This document shows, piece by piece, positions 1-5,355 of a stretch of 6,364 bases of DNA. The notes under the pieces are model-generated. The model had not been told where the DNA came from, did not search any database, and saw nothing but the letters and a program-made list of their open reading frames with translations. How positions within the stretch are numbered: position 1 is the first letter of the stretch; the number at the start of each line of letters is the position of its first letter. The translations under genes and the position numbers were made by a program. Source of the stretch: Nostoc sp. CHAB 5715 (GTDB lineage Bacteria > Cyanobacteriota > Cyanobacteriia > Cyanobacteriales > Nostocaceae). The stretch is from positions 1 through 6,364 of the forward strand of contig NZ_JAIVFR010000396.1 in NCBI RefSeq assembly GCF_020829685.1, given 5' to 3'.

Positions 1-357
1 TCCGACTTGTTCTAATACCCGCGCAGCTTTTGCACGCCAATTTTCTTGCAAACCCAGACCTACATTATCTATCACACGTTTCCAAGGTAGTAACCGGGGG
101 TCTTGAAACATCACTCTTACAGAATGACTAAGCTTGCGTAGTGGTTCTCCATCTAATAATATGCCGCCTGTAGTAGGTTTATCTAACCCAGACACTAAGC
201 GCAGTAAGGTACTTTTACCGCAACCACTACGCCCCACAATAGCAATAAATTCTCCTGGTGCTACTTCTAGATTTATTGAGTTTAAGACAGTTTTATTTCC
301 AAAAACTTTGCTTAAATTCAAAATATGGAGTTGTGAACCTTGTATACTTGAAACCAT
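1..357 (-). CDS. ssuB: Sulfonate-type ABC transporter ATP-binding protein, 3' end cut by window edge
   Basis: This is the N-terminal 119 residues of a cytoplasmic ABC ATPase that would power import through the neighbouring permease. The Walker A motif GRSGCGKST lies at about residues 42-50. The Q-loop segment [13 protein letters not shown] lies at about 83-95; this 'Q-D-x-R-L-L-P-W' form is typical of the SsuB/TauB/NrtD group. The ABC signature, Walker B and H-loop would lie to the left of the window and cannot be checked. The start ATG (357-355) is preceded by AAGGA at 371-367, nine bases upstream, which supports this start. It lies 118 bases downstream of the ssuC stop on the same strand, so the two are probably one operon, although a strong hairpin sits between them. 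The family call is firm. The substrate (sulfonate rather than taurine, nitrate or another small anion) is inferred from family resemblance and from the monooxygenase in the window. Confidence 0.9.
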   Translation of the reverse strand, partial: MVSSIQGSQLHILNLSKVFGNKTVLNSINLEVAPGEFIAIVGRSGCGKSTLLRLVSGLDKPTTGGILLDGEPLRKLSHSVRVMFQDPRLLPWKRVIDNVGLGLQENWRAKAARVLEQVG

Positions 358-433
358 GTGATTTTTTCCTTAATGAGAGATTTTCGAGTGATTAATTTTC
401 TGAAGATTTGAAGTTTTTACAATGAATTAATAA

Positions 434-469
434 AGGTCAAAACTTAAACATATATTTAAGTTTTGACCT
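434..469 (-). repeat. Intercistronic 15-bp perfect hairpin between ssuC and ssuB
   Basis: Bases 434-448 and 455-469 form a perfect 15-bp inverted repeat (arm AGGTCAAAACTTAAA) around a six-base loop. It starts six bases after the ssuC stop codon in the direction of transcription. The downstream side is T-rich but broken (TTATTAATTC), so it is at most a weak intrinsic terminator. It could instead protect the 3' end of the ssuC message or set the ssuC:ssuB ratio. The repeat is certain; the role is inferred. Confidence 0.75.
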
Positions 470-475
470 GAGCTT

Positions 476-1303
476 TTACCCAGCAGATGTGTAATTAGGA
501 TTCCATGATAAAAATTTGTTTTCTAGAGCTTTGGCAATGGAATTTGCTAGTTTACCTAACAGTGCATAGATGATAATACTTAACACCACAACGTCTGTTT
601 GCATAAACTCTCTGGCGTTCATTGCCATATAACCAATGCCGGAATCTGCTGCAATTTGTTCGGCTACAATTAACGATAGCCACATAATACCCAAGGAAAA
701 GCGGACACCAATCAAAATTGAAGATAAAGCTCCTGGAAAAACAATTTGCCACAAGAGTTGGGATGTTTTTAAGCCATAAACTCTACCCATTTCAATGAGT
801 TGAGGATCTACACTACGAATTCCATGATAGGTATTAAGGTAAATTGGAAAAAATACACCTATAGAAACTAGAAATAATCTAGCTTGATCGCCAATTCCAA
901 ACCATAAAATTACTAGGGGAATTAATGCCAAGTTGGGAATAGTACGTAGCATTTGCAAGGAACTATCTAATAATTGTTCTCCAATGCGAGAAAATCCCGT
1001 GAGTAATCCTAAAATAAAGCCAATTCCGCCGCCAACGATAAAACCAGATATAGCGCGTGCGGCACTGATTCTGATGTGTTGGAAAAGCTCTCCAGTTAAA
1101 GCTAAGTTAAATGCTGTAAAAACTACGCTACTTGGTGCTGGAAGAATTCTGCTGGAAAGTAAACCAGTTCTGGAAGCAATTTCCCAAAGTAGTAGCACTA
1201 TAAAAGGCACTATCCAAGGGATGATTTTATCAGCGAATTTGTTGTTGAATATTGCTTCTAAGGATTTTTCGCTGCTTTTAGTTTTTTTCAGAGTAATAGT
1301 CAT
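476..1303 (-). CDS. ssuC: Sulfonate-type ABC transporter permease
   Basis: This 275-residue inner-membrane protein matches the usual length of SsuC/TauC permeases (about 250-280). It has about six hydrophobic segments, roughly at residues 27-43, 85-103, 120-136, 140-158, 195-218 and 235-252. The N-terminal periplasmic motif LPAPSSV (54-60) is typical of the family. The cytoplasmic EAA loop, which docks on the ATPase, begins at E171 (EMGRVYG) and includes G177 and P190. The ATG at 1303 has a modest AGG ribosome-binding element six bases upstream; there is no competing start, and the residues before the first membrane segment are charged, as expected. It is first in the visible minus-strand transport unit and is followed by the ATPase. 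No substrate-binding protein precedes it; the one it needs may be encoded past the left edge. Sulfonate specificity is inferred; taurine, aliphatic sulfonate or nitrate-like anions are alternatives. Confidence 0.92.
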   Translation of the reverse strand: MTITLKKTKSSEKSLEAIFNNKFADKIIPWIVPFIVLLLWEIASRTGLLSSRILPAPSSVVFTAFNLALTGELFQHIRISAARAISGFIVGGGIGFILGLLTGFSRIGEQLLDSSLQMLRTIPNLALIPLVILWFGIGDQARLFLVSIGVFFPIYLNTYHGIRSVDPQLIEMGRVYGLKTSQLLWQIVFPGALSSILIGVRFSLGIMWLSLIVAEQIAADSGIGYMAMNAREFMQTDVVVLSIIIYALLGKLANSIAKALENKFLSWNPNYTSAG

Positions 1304-1331
1304 AATTGACCTGTTAATTGTTTTACAAATT

Positions 1332-1360
1332 TCTTATTGACAATTATTTCTTCAATAAGA
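1332..1360. repeat. 9-bp inverted repeat upstream of ssuC
   Basis: TCTTATTGA (1332-1340) and TCAATAAGA (1352-1360) form a perfect inverted repeat with an 11-base gap. It ends about 28 bases before the ssuC start codon. It could be a dyad operator for a transcription regulator or a hairpin in the leader RNA. Which of these is unknown. Confidence 0.5.
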
Positions 1361-1509
1361 CGGAGTGGCATTCGGTGCTATAACTTTTGGTTCTACCCAG
1401 ATAGGGGCAGAAATTCGTCGAGAATAAATCAAAAAGATTACCCTGTGGGTTGTGTAGGTTGAGAACAAATACTATAAACCGAGCGATTTACCGTAGATTA
1501 TAAATGATC

Positions 1510-1523
1510 GTACACGAATTTAC
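1510..1523. promoter_or_regulatory. Candidate NtcA-type site GTA-N8-TAC upstream of ssuC
   Basis: GTA at 1510-1512 and TAC at 1521-1523 are separated by eight bases, the core consensus of the cyanobacterial nitrogen regulator NtcA; the match extends to CGTA-N8-TACG. Reading towards ssuC, a TATAAT begins only seven bases beyond the site. That is too close for the usual activator layout, so if real it might repress or act from another start site. It is about 207 bases from the ssuC start. A short consensus like this can occur by chance in AT-rich DNA. Confidence 0.3.
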
Positions 1524-1644
1524 GTAAAAAGCAACCCCAAATAAACTTTTGGCACGAACCCAGTATTAGCAAGCCTAACTTAATTTTCTAGATTTTAAGA
1601 GGCTTCCAATTCAAAAAATCTCCAATTTGCAGGATACGTTAGGA

Positions 1645-1667
1645 TGATAGTCCACGACGCACTATCA
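1645..1667. repeat. 7-bp hairpin downstream of the porin gene
   Basis: TGATAGT (1645-1651) and ACTATCA (1661-1667) are a perfect inverted repeat with a nine-base loop; two further G-C pairs outside are separated by one mismatch. It lies just beyond the porin terminator in the direction of transcription. It may be part of a dispersed intergenic repeat, but no second copy is in this window. Confidence 0.45.
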
Positions 1668-1680
1668 GCCCTGAAATAAT

Positions 1681-1704
1681 GGTGGGTTAGCGACACAACC
1701 CACC
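1681..1704 (-). terminator. Intrinsic terminator of the porin gene
   Basis: GGTGGGTT (1681-1688) and AACCCACC (1697-1704) form a perfect, GC-rich 8-bp stem with an eight-base loop. On the minus strand it begins about 20 bases after the porin stop codon and is followed by ATTATTTC, a moderate T-rich tail. Position and stem fit a rho-independent terminator; the weak T-tract lowers confidence. Confidence 0.65.
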
Positions 1705-1723
1705 TCATACCTATTGATCATCC

Positions 1724-3532
1724 CTAAAACCTATAGACAGTGCGAATCCATGCAAATAAACTATCAGGATTGTTGGCATTTGAATCTGGTGCAGTCACCC
1801 AGATAAAACCCGGCGTAATGTCAATCTTGTCAGTGATTCTATATTGATAGAATCCTTCAATATGCAAGGAAGTATCTTTGTCTGCTTGTCCTAAACCTGC
1901 TCCTAAATCTACATTATTGCTGAGACTGGTAAGTTTTGGTGCCATACCTACAAACAATCCTCCTAAACTTCCTTCCTTCCCAAGATCCGGGAAAGACAGT
2001 CCTATAGCCCAATCCATAGCGCTACCATCACCACGCCCTAAATAGCGGTGTGCGGCATAACTTACCCAACCATTGATAGCAAACTTGGGACTAAATTGAT
2101 AAAAAGCTTGGACACCATAAAGATTAGCTAAAGTTCCCCTTCCAGCCACGGTGCTATTAACCAAGTTGCTCCCTGCTGCTGGCCCAAAGTTAGTTCCACT
2201 TAGACCTTGGGCGTTTGGTGGACTATAAGTATTGACGTAAGTTAGAGCCGCTCGAAAATTCTTCTGAGGACTGGTATACAATATCTGTCCTAAAGCTAAA
2301 TATCGGCCTGTGAAAAAGCCAGTATTGTTTCCAGGGTTATTAGCGTTAGGTGCGCTGTAAGCTATTCCCACTTGGAACTGTTGATTTAATCTGTGGAGTA
2401 CCGCTATTCCGCCACCAGCATCTCCATATTGATAGACTAAAGCTCGTCGTGAGAATCGGGAAATCCCATTAGAACCAGTTGCTAAACTACTCTCAAAGTA
2501 TGGATTAATCGGTACCGTAAAACCTAGTTCATTAGCTCCATCAGATAAGGCATAAATGTTGACTTGAGTATTTGAACCTACTGGAAACCGATAACGCAAA
2601 CCACCAACAGACAAATCATTGCGTGGTCTTGTAATATTAGCGTTATCAGCCGTTCTGCCATCATAAGTACCTAATATTCCACCTCTTATTTCTCCCGATG
2701 AATCAATACTTCCTCTTTGTCCCAACGATTCAATATTTCCACCCCCCATTGTTATGCCTAGTGAATCTTTACCTGTAAAGCTGGCATTTAATCGCAAAGT
2801 TACTGAATCTTGCAGTGTTACTACGCGGGGAGCTCGTTGCCCAGTTACAACATTATTACCGGCTAGAAGTGAGCCAAGGACAAACTGCACTCGAGCTGTG
2901 AGTTTAACTGTAGGAGAAAATTGTTGTGATTCGATGACTGCCAGTTTTGCCTCTGCTGCATCAATTCGTCCTTGCAGTGCAGCCAATTCTGTGGAAAATT
3001 CCTCTCTTAACTTTTTGATTGTGTCTAAGTCTTCTGTTTTAATTAAGTCTGCTGTAGAACTGGCGATTATTTGATTGATTCGGTCTAAAGCAGTATTTAG
3101 ACCAGCCGCAAATTCATAGCGTGTCAAGGCGCGATCGCCTTTGAATGTACCATCTTTATAACCCGCGATCGCACCATAGCGTTCCACTAAAGATTGTATT
3201 GCTTGAAATGCCCAATCTGTAGGTTGAATATCTGATAATTCAGAAACAGATGTAACTTGCTCTTGGGAGTTATCTTGATCATCTGTGAAAGTCTCCTGAG
3301 AAAGTAGACTTGCTTCTTCGGATGGTAAATAGTCTAACGTTTCGATTACTTCTAGGTTGGCAGTTTGATTCGATTCAGCCTCAGTTGCAATACTTGGGGA
3401 AATTTCCTCAATCCCTGATTTTAGCTTAGATAAGTCCGGTGCTTCAGCAGCAAGTGCGGCTGAAGAGAGGATAAAAAATACATTAAAAAATGCTGGGACA
3501 AATATCCCGTAATTCCACAAAAATTTAAACAT
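1724..3532 (-). CDS. Cyanobacterial SLH-domain OprB-family outer-membrane porin (SomA/SomB type)
   Basis: This 602-residue precursor forms an outer-membrane channel. Its parts in order are: a signal peptide with hydrophobic core and ALA-A cleavage site near residue 28; an acidic linker (30-95); one S-layer-homology domain (about 96-155, containing the DWAFQAIQSLVERYG and LTRYEFAAGLN signatures), which anchors such porins to the cell wall; a coiled coil (about 160-203); and an OprB-type beta-barrel from about 205 ending in aromatic YRF, the usual terminal strand signal. Length and layout match the cyanobacterial family that databases variously call carbohydrate porin or iron uptake porin; the true solute is uncertain. 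An in-frame TAG lies two codons upstream of the ATG and the next Met is far inside the barrel, so the start is fixed despite no good ribosome-binding site. It shares strand with ssuC but has its own terminator, so it is probably a separate transcript. A role in organosulfur uptake is only suggested by position. Confidence 0.93.
   Translation of the reverse strand: MFKFLWNYGIFVPAFFNVFFILSSAALAAEAPDLSKLKSGIEEISPSIATEAESNQTANLEVIETLDYLPSEEASLLSQETFTDDQDNSQEQVTSVSELSDIQPTDWAFQAIQSLVERYGAIAGYKDGTFKGDRALTRYEFAAGLNTALDRINQIIASSTADLIKTEDLDTIKKLREEFSTELAALQGRIDAAEAKLAVIESQQFSPTVKLTARVQFVLGSLLAGNNVVTGQRAPRVVTLQDSVTLRLNASFTGKDSLGITMGGGNIESLGQRGSIDSSGEIRGGILGTYDGRTADNANITRPRNDLSVGGLRYRFPVGSNTQVNIYALSDGANELGFTVPINPYFESSLATGSNGISRFSRRALVYQYGDAGGGIAVLHRLNQQFQVGIAYSAPNANNPGNNTGFFTGRYLALGQILYTSPQKNFRAALTYVNTYSPPNAQGLSGTNFGPAAGSNLVNSTVAGRGTLANLYGVQAFYQFSPKFAINGWVSYAAHRYLGRGDGSAMDWAIGLSFPDLGKEGSLGGLFVGMAPKLTSLSNNVDLGAGLGQADKDTSLHIEGFYQYRITDKIDITPGFIWVTAPDSNANNPDSLFAWIRTVYRF
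3131..3138. repeat. HIP1 palindrome (copy 1)
   Basis: GCGATCGC, the highly iterated palindrome of many cyanobacteria, lies inside the SLH-domain part of the porin gene. It supports a cyanobacterial origin. Confidence 0.9.
3165..3172. repeat. HIP1 palindrome (copy 2)
   Basis: A second GCGATCGC lies 34 bases from the first, again within the SLH-domain coding region. It has no function that can be read from the sequence. Confidence 0.9.
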
Positions 3533-3664
3533 TGGCTATTGACTTATGCACAGAAAATCAACAAATCTTTAATTGCTAGTACCCCACAGGATTTTTACAT
3601 CCAGATTACATACCCTTTTGCAGACAAACATTTCTCTGATAAATTGCTTTACAGAGGTTTCTTT

Positions 3665-3739
3665 ATGAACACCTTTTGGCAAAGACTAAATGGTGTTAAA
3701 AGATTACACACCAGGCAAGATAAGAGAGGCGAAAAGTAG
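3665..3739 (+). CDS. Possible 24-residue small ORF, unproven
   Basis: An ATG frame of 24 codons (MNTFWQRLNGVKRL..., basic) ends at TAG 3737-3739. AGAGG at 3653-3657 lies seven bases before the ATG, which is a good ribosome-binding spacing. No larger gene follows on this strand for over 600 bases, so it would not be a leader peptide for a close downstream gene. I recognise no family. A short frame with a chance AGAGG is common, so this is weakly supported. Confidence 0.15.
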   Translation: MNTFWQRLNGVKRLHTRQDKRGEK

Positions 3740-3779
3740 GATGATCTCTTGAGAAGCAAGAATTTGAATTAGCCTAATT

Positions 3780-3960
3780 TGTCAAAAGAGGCAGGGGAGC
3801 AGGGAGGAGAGGCTGAGACAGAGCTTTTACTCCGTGCATAGCCAAGCGTCCTAGAAGGGCGAGGCTTCATGCCCATGTTCCGATCAAGCTTCACTTCTAG
3901 GGGAAGGGCTTGCTCTCCCGCTCGCCCCCTTCCCCTCTGCCTCTTCGGTGACTGTCAAAA
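3780..3960. mobile_element. GC-rich MITE-like inverted-repeat element with flanking 8-bp direct repeats
   Basis: A G-rich left arm starting at 3786 (AAGAGGCAG, then GGGGAGCAGGGAGGAGAGG) is the imperfect inverse of a C-rich right arm ending at 3945 (CTGCCTCTT). A nested pair, CCTAGAAG (3850-3857) and CTTCTAGG (3894-3901), closes an inner stem. The whole is flanked by TGTCAAAA at 3780-3787 and 3953-3960, which could be a target duplication. It contains no transposase. Its base composition contrasts sharply with the AT-rich spacer around it. The alternative is a non-mobile intergenic hairpin repeat, since the right end has extra bases outside the inverted repeat. Confidence 0.45.
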
Positions 3961-3993
3961 AACTACTAAAATTTTATCGGGATTTAGTAGTTT
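3960..3993. repeat. 11-bp AT-rich hairpin adjoining the GC-rich element
   Basis: AAACTACTAAA (3960-3970) and TTTAGTAGTTT (3983-3993) pair perfectly around a 12-base loop. On the minus strand the stem runs into further Ts (TTTTTTG), giving a terminator-like shape, but no gene that would end there is visible. An operator dyad is another possibility. Confidence 0.45.
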
Positions 3994-4140
3994 GCTATTA
4001 ACTTTGGATATTCGCATAAATAAATAAAAAAAACAAGTCCCGCAAGATATAATTTTTAAAAGAGATTAGCAAACTTGTGTTAAGCAATACTTGCATTTTT
4101 CCCGTAAGTGTGAAAAACTCTCTTGTATAAGCAAACTACG

Positions 4141-4180
4141 GTAAATCAATCTACTTTTAGTATTTTAAAAGGAATAAACT
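4141..4180 (+). promoter_or_regulatory. Candidate NtcA-activated promoter upstream of the methyltransferase
   Basis: GTAAATCAATCTAC (4141-4154) is an exact GTA-N8-TAC NtcA core. Twenty bases further, TAAACT (4175-4180) fits the TAN3T -10 box. This arrangement, with the site replacing a -35 box and about 20-24 bases before the -10, is the known class II NtcA-activated promoter layout. It would start transcription near 4187 and leave an untranslated leader of over 200 bases. It would put the methyltransferase, and perhaps the monooxygenase, under nitrogen-status control. On the minus strand the same site has no matching -10 at that spacing. Confidence 0.4.
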
Positions 4181-4233
4181 ACAGTATTTCATTTATCGGC
4201 TGACTACTTAGCCAGAGTTACAAAAAAATATTC

Positions 4234-4324
4234 ATAGGGCAAAAATTAATCGTGTACCTGCTCCAAGTAGTAGTGAAACGCCCTATCAATGTTCTAAGTG
4301 GTTCAAACAAACTTGGTAAGAACC
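4234..4324 (+). other. Possible structured leader RNA before the methyltransferase
   Basis: ATAGGGC (4234-4240) pairs perfectly with GCCCTAT (4280-4286), enclosing 39 bases that include a small hairpin CTGCT/AGTAG. Directly after it, GTTCTAAGT (4291-4299) can pair with ACTT (4311-4314) plus AGAAC (4319-4323) across a four-base bulge. Both lie within the leader predicted from the NtcA-type promoter. It does not match any riboswitch I know, including the SAM classes. The pairing is visible; the existence of a functional RNA is a guess. Confidence 0.2.
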
Positions 4325-4403
4325 TCGGCATTCTCATACTACAAGTCCTCTATAGATTGTTTTAGCAACAGAGATTAGGAAAATATTCAGAATAATTTTC
4401 CCA

Positions 4404-5276
4404 ATGCCTAATCCCCAGTACCCAAATAGAGGTGATTCACCAAAAAACCAACTTATGACCCAACTGAAAACACTTTCCACCTACGACCCAACATTATTTG
4501 AGGGTGCAGCCCAAGTCTACGCTCAGTACAGAACTAAATACTCACCTGCTGTATTTGACAAACTAACTGAAATATTTAATCTCAATGGTCAAGGAAGACT
4601 TCTTGATTTGGGTACTGGGCCAGGTTTAATTGCCATTGCCTTACGAACTAAATTTCAGGAAGTAGTTGCTATTGATCCCGACCCAGAGATGCTCAAGGAA
4701 GCGCAACGTCAAGCAGCAGCCGTAAAAGCAAACAATATTACTTGGCTAGAACAAGGAGCAGAACTGATTAACCCTAGTTTGGGAACATTTAAACTAGCCA
4801 CCATTGGCAGAGCCTTCCACTGGATGGAACGCGAACTCGTACTTGAACGCCTTTATGAATTGCTGGCAGATGATGGCGCTGTAGCACTGCTAAACACTGG
4901 TGATAATCCTTGGATAAGTTCTCTACCCTGGAAACAAGCTGCCATTAAAGTAGTGAAAAAATGGTTAGGTGAGGAGCGACGAACTGGACAACGAGGACAA
5001 GGCATTCGTAAACCAGTTGATCCTCCCCACGAAGTTATAATTGCCAATTCAAAATTTGCCCGCCAAGAAGTATATGAAGTGCCATTTGAAAAATCTTGGA
5101 CAGTTTCTAGCTATCTTGGCTACTTATACACTACAGCCTTTTCTCTGAAAATTTTCTATGGCGACAAAGCTGAAGAATTTGAAGCAGATATTAAAGAAGC
5201 ATTACTAGCAGTTGAGCCTTCTGGTCACTTTACAGAAGAACTTACAGCGACAATCCAAGTAGCTTGGAAGCATTAA
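4404..5276 (+). CDS. Class I SAM-dependent methyltransferase, substrate unknown
   Basis: This cytosolic enzyme would transfer a methyl group from S-adenosylmethionine. Motif I, LDLGTGPGLIAIAL (about residues 67-80), is the SAM-binding glycine loop. VAIDPDPEML (88-97) ends the second strand with the ribose-binding acidic D91. ATIGRAFHWM (132-141) is the post-strand-4 motif seen in Methyltransf_11/25-type enzymes. The length is 290 residues from ATG 4404, or 273 from ATG 4455. I favour 4455: the first 17 residues (rich in N, P, Q) look like translated spacer, and the conserved-looking part begins with YDPTLFEGAAQVYAQYR. Neither start has a well-placed ribosome-binding site; AGAGGTGA at 4428-4435 is 19 bases from the second. 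The basic stretch KKWLGEERRTGQRGQGIRK (185-203) is in the variable cap region, so the acceptor cannot be read. It points the same way as the monooxygenase, 79 bases ahead, and may be co-transcribed. Confidence 0.88.
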   Translation: MPNPQYPNRGDSPKNQLMTQLKTLSTYDPTLFEGAAQVYAQYRTKYSPAVFDKLTEIFNLNGQGRLLDLGTGPGLIAIALRTKFQEVVAIDPDPEMLKEAQRQAAAVKANNITWLEQGAELINPSLGTFKLATIGRAFHWMERELVLERLYELLADDGAVALLNTGDNPWISSLPWKQAAIKVVKKWLGEERRTGQRGQGIRKPVDPPHEVIIANSKFARQEVYEVPFEKSWTVSSYLGYLYTTAFSLKIFYGDKAEEFEADIKEALLAVEPSGHFTEELTATIQVAWKH

Positions 5277-5319
5277 CTTGAAATTAGGATGCTCCCCCTC
5301 CAGTGTGATATCTCGACAG

Positions 5320-5331
5320 TAAATTAATTTA
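5320..5331. repeat. 12-bp perfect palindrome between methyltransferase and monooxygenase genes
   Basis: TAAATTAATTTA is a perfect palindrome 24 bases before the monooxygenase start. It may be a small operator or part of a promoter, but AT-only palindromes are common here. No terminator is seen in this 79-base gap, which favours read-through from the methyltransferase gene. Confidence 0.3.
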
Positions 5332-5355
5332 GCTATCCAAAAAAGAGAAAAGCAA

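Larger units (their letters stand above)
1304..1723. other. Spacer between porin gene and ssuC (420 bases), non-coding
   Basis: I see no plausible gene here. The left part is the upstream region of ssuC (read on minus) and holds a 9-bp inverted repeat (1332-1360) and a GTA-N8-TAC site (1510-1523). The right part holds two hairpins downstream of the porin gene (1645-1667 and 1681-1704). No -35/-10 pair is convincing enough to place the ssuC start site; TATAAT read on minus just downstream of the GTA-N8-TAC site is the best -10-like element. Confidence 0.7.
3533..4403. other. Long spacer between divergent porin and methyltransferase genes (871 bases), non-coding
   Basis: No gene of convincing length is present. 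The left third should contain the porin promoter (read on minus), but I could not pick a clear -35/-10 pair. The middle holds a GC-rich inverted-repeat element flanked by 8-bp direct repeats (3780-3960), followed by an 11-bp AT-rich hairpin (3960-3993). The right third holds an NtcA-type site with a matching -10 box (4141-4180) and a stretch of possible RNA hairpins (4234-4324). The only coding candidate is a 24-codon frame at 3665-3739. Confidence 0.75.

Noticed and set aside
134..361. 75-codon plus-strand open frame
   Set aside because: It lies antisense to the ATPase gene, whose Walker A and Q-loop are clear on the other strand.
552..752. 66-codon minus-strand open frame
   Set aside because: It overlaps the permease gene in another frame and resembles no protein.
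933..1340. 135-codon plus-strand open frame
   Set aside because: It is antisense to the permease; composition reflects the reverse complement of membrane-segment codons.
2754..3074. 106-codon plus-strand open frame
   Set aside because: It is antisense to the porin gene, with no recognisable domain.
3539..3739. 66-codon plus-strand frame beginning with TTG
   Set aside because: The TTG start has no ribosome-binding site and the frame runs through the likely porin promoter. Only its last 24 codons, from ATG 3665, have any initiation signal.
3786..3945. CRISPR array
   Set aside because: The GC-rich stretch is an inverted-repeat structure with no regularly spaced direct repeats or spacers.
4373..4413. 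SAM riboswitch upstream of the methyltransferase
   Set aside because: There are dyads here (GATTAGG/CCTAATC) but no pseudoknot layout or conserved core of a SAM or SAH class that I recognise.
4853..5047. 64-codon minus-strand open frame
   Set aside because: It is antisense to the methyltransferase, with no domain.
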